NCBI GenBank assembly: GCA_021815405.1
Contig: JAKAGV010000009.1
Coordinates: forward strand, 176,684 to 240,683
Direction of reading: 5' to 3'
DNA: 64,000 bases
Origin: Bacteroidota bacterium
GTDB lineage: Bacteria; Bacteroidota; Ignavibacteria; Ignavibacteriales; Ignavibacteriaceae
Shown: one piece after another, positions 63,033 through 64,000 of the stretch
Layout of the letters: each line of letters begins with the position of its first letter
Position numbering within the stretch: position 1 is the first letter of the stretch
Made by a program: the position numbers and the translations under genes
Notes under the pieces: generated by a model
What the model saw: the letters and a program-made list of their open reading frames with translations, nothing else
Told to the model about the DNA's origin: nothing
The model's database searches: none

Positions 63033-63833
63033 TTGGATGGGAAAAATAATCTACCTCAAATTATATTTGCGATAATTTTAGTCAACGCTGCGGGTATAGT
63101 ACTGCGTTATTTTGCATTAGATAGTTACATAATTTTAATTGGATTTCGATTTCATCTCAGTCTTGTTTTGCCCTTTCTGTTAATTCTAATGAATATTAAT
63201 ACTGCAAAACTTAAGCAGGAATTACTTCATCCGCTTTATAATAAAACGATTCAACCGCTAAGCTGGATTTTTTTACCGCTAATTATTTTGCTTGCAGTTT
63301 TATTTATTCTGAAGAAAATTGAAATAGGCGATCCGGATTATTTTTACGAGTTCGGCTTATCTTCAGTTGTAGATTTTCCGATTTATCTTATATGGAATTT
63401 GCCGCAGCTTTTAATGTTCGCTTCATTTTTGCTTCTTATTCAACCTTCGCTAAAATTCAAATCTGCATCTACAGCCTTAATAATCTTTTTACTTTTTATT
63501 TTTGAGTTTATTCCCTTAGGCAATACGAAATTTGATTTAATTGATTTTGTGTCCTTATTGTTAGCCTCGATATCAATGGGTATGCTCGTTAAATATTTTC
63601 AGAACATCTACTGGCTTGCCATTAGCATTTTTACAATTTTCTGGTTGAATCTTTTAGCTTTCGGCACTGATTCCGCTGCAATGATACATATTCTCTTTGC
63701 CTCGCAATATGAATCATGGGATGGATTCTTTGATGTGGCAAAAAATCTGCATTCGTATCTTTTGCCATTCCAGTTATTTGTAACAATGGTAATAATTTAT
63801 TTTTCTTCACTAAAGAAGAACAGTAAGGTGTAA
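63033..63833 (+). CDS. Unrecognised seven-helix membrane protein
   Basis: A 266-residue integral membrane protein with about seven hydrophobic helices (for example FRFHLSLVLPFLLILMNI, LIILLAVLFILKKIEI, NLPQLLMFASFLLLIQ, LPFQLFVTMVIIYFSSL). I see no family motif. The first codon is TTG 63033, 6 bp after the DUF2231 gene with GGAGA about 12 nt upstream, so it may share that transcript. The short charged N-terminus (DGKNNLPQ) is cytoplasmic by the positive-inside rule only weakly. Confidence 0.6.
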   Translation: MDGKNNLPQIIFAIILVNAAGIVLRYFALDSYIILIGFRFHLSLVLPFLLILMNINTAKLKQELLHPLYNKTIQPLSWIFLPLIILLAVLFILKKIEIGDPDYFYEFGLSSVVDFPIYLIWNLPQLLMFASFLLLIQPSLKFKSASTALIIFLLFIFEFIPLGNTKFDLIDFVSLLLASISMGMLVKYFQNIYWLAISIFTIFWLNLLAFGTDSAAMIHILFASQYESWDGFFDVAKNLHSYLLPFQLFVTMVIIYFSSLKKNSKV

Positions 63834-63982
63834 TTATTTCCCAGGAAGATTTAATTTCGTATTTTTAATTATGTCCTGACTTCTGCCAAAATAAGAATTC
63901 GTGGAAAAAGTTTGTAAAATGATAAAATAAAGGGATATTTTTAGTAATTTGTCATACTAATAGCAATAAAAGGCAGAGAAGA

Positions 63983-64000
63983 GTGCCGACTATAAGAAAG
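63983..64000 (+). CDS. Possible start of a gene cut by the right edge
   Basis: After GGCAGAGAAGA, GTG 63983 opens six codons, (M)PTIRK, to the last base of the window. The beginning MPTI is like that of ribosomal protein S12, but six residues cannot identify a protein. The 149 bases before it show no feature. Confidence 0.25.

Overview
The window reads as chromosome from a member of the Ignavibacteria (Bacteroidota/Chlorobi group). Two large secreted proteins end in the type IX secretion sorting tail that is very common in that class (core NYPNPFNP, then a GSY/GNY and an SGIYLYRL/SGVYFYRL block). Cell wall, division and T9SS-type genes are all of Bacteroidota flavour, base composition is AT-rich and coding density is high. 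There is no rRNA, CRISPR array, prophage or intact insertion sequence; this is mostly core chromosome with a few scars.

Layout. 1-6.3 kb: fragment of a 2-hydroxyacid dehydrogenase, a fused SpmA/SpmB-type membrane protein, a split-barrel flavoprotein-like protein, an AraC regulator, an outer-membrane barrel protein and a T9SS cargo protein with BNR/sortilin-like repeats. 6.3-15.2 kb (minus): AddA-type helicase-nuclease, a giant NtrY-like histidine kinase, a DUF4783 protein and a fibronectin-III lipoprotein. 15.4-18.4 kb (minus): pyrR-pyrB-pyrC with a leader that looks like a complete PyrR-controlled attenuator. 18.5-21.2 kb: OmpA-family protein, a decayed transposase remnant, tRNA-Pro(CGG), a YajQ protein and a small zinc-ribbon-like protein.

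21.3-37.8 kb (minus) is one tight division and cell wall (dcw) cluster: mraZ-rsmH-ftsL-ftsI-murE-murF-mraY-murD-ftsW-murG-(unknown membrane protein)-murC-ftsQ-ftsA-ftsZ, headed by a promoter with three 10-bp-spaced MraZ boxes. murB and ddl are absent, and an unrecognised two-helix protein lies between murG and murC. A 0.9-kb gap follows, holding a nested inverted repeat.

38.7-44.1 kb: PiT phosphate transporter with its DUF47 partner, a monohaem cytochrome c and a second T9SS cargo protein. 44.1-44.8 kb is a scar: dispersed-repeat hairpins and a dead higBA toxin-antitoxin pair. 44.9-52.1 kb (minus) is a complete multidrug-type ABC exporter operon resembling E. coli cecR-ybhGFSR, but with the double ATPase split into two genes separated by a TolC gene. 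Its promoter is overlapped by repeated GGAAAC/GTTTCC half-sites.

52.2-64 kb: a secreted protein with a chagasin-like inhibitor domain, oligopeptidase B, a Tat-signal DUF362 protein next to a membrane polyferredoxin, an O-methyltransferase, a Gfo/Idh/MocA oxidoreductase, a single-domain response regulator, TruA, an SDR dehydrogenase and two membrane proteins.

I did not see a clearly new defence or mobile system. The strongest items for follow-up are the PyrR attenuator outside its usual phyla, the unknown gene inside the dcw cluster, the split YbhF-like exporter with an asymmetric ATPase pair, the inverted repeat at 38.3 kb and the chagasin-like protein.
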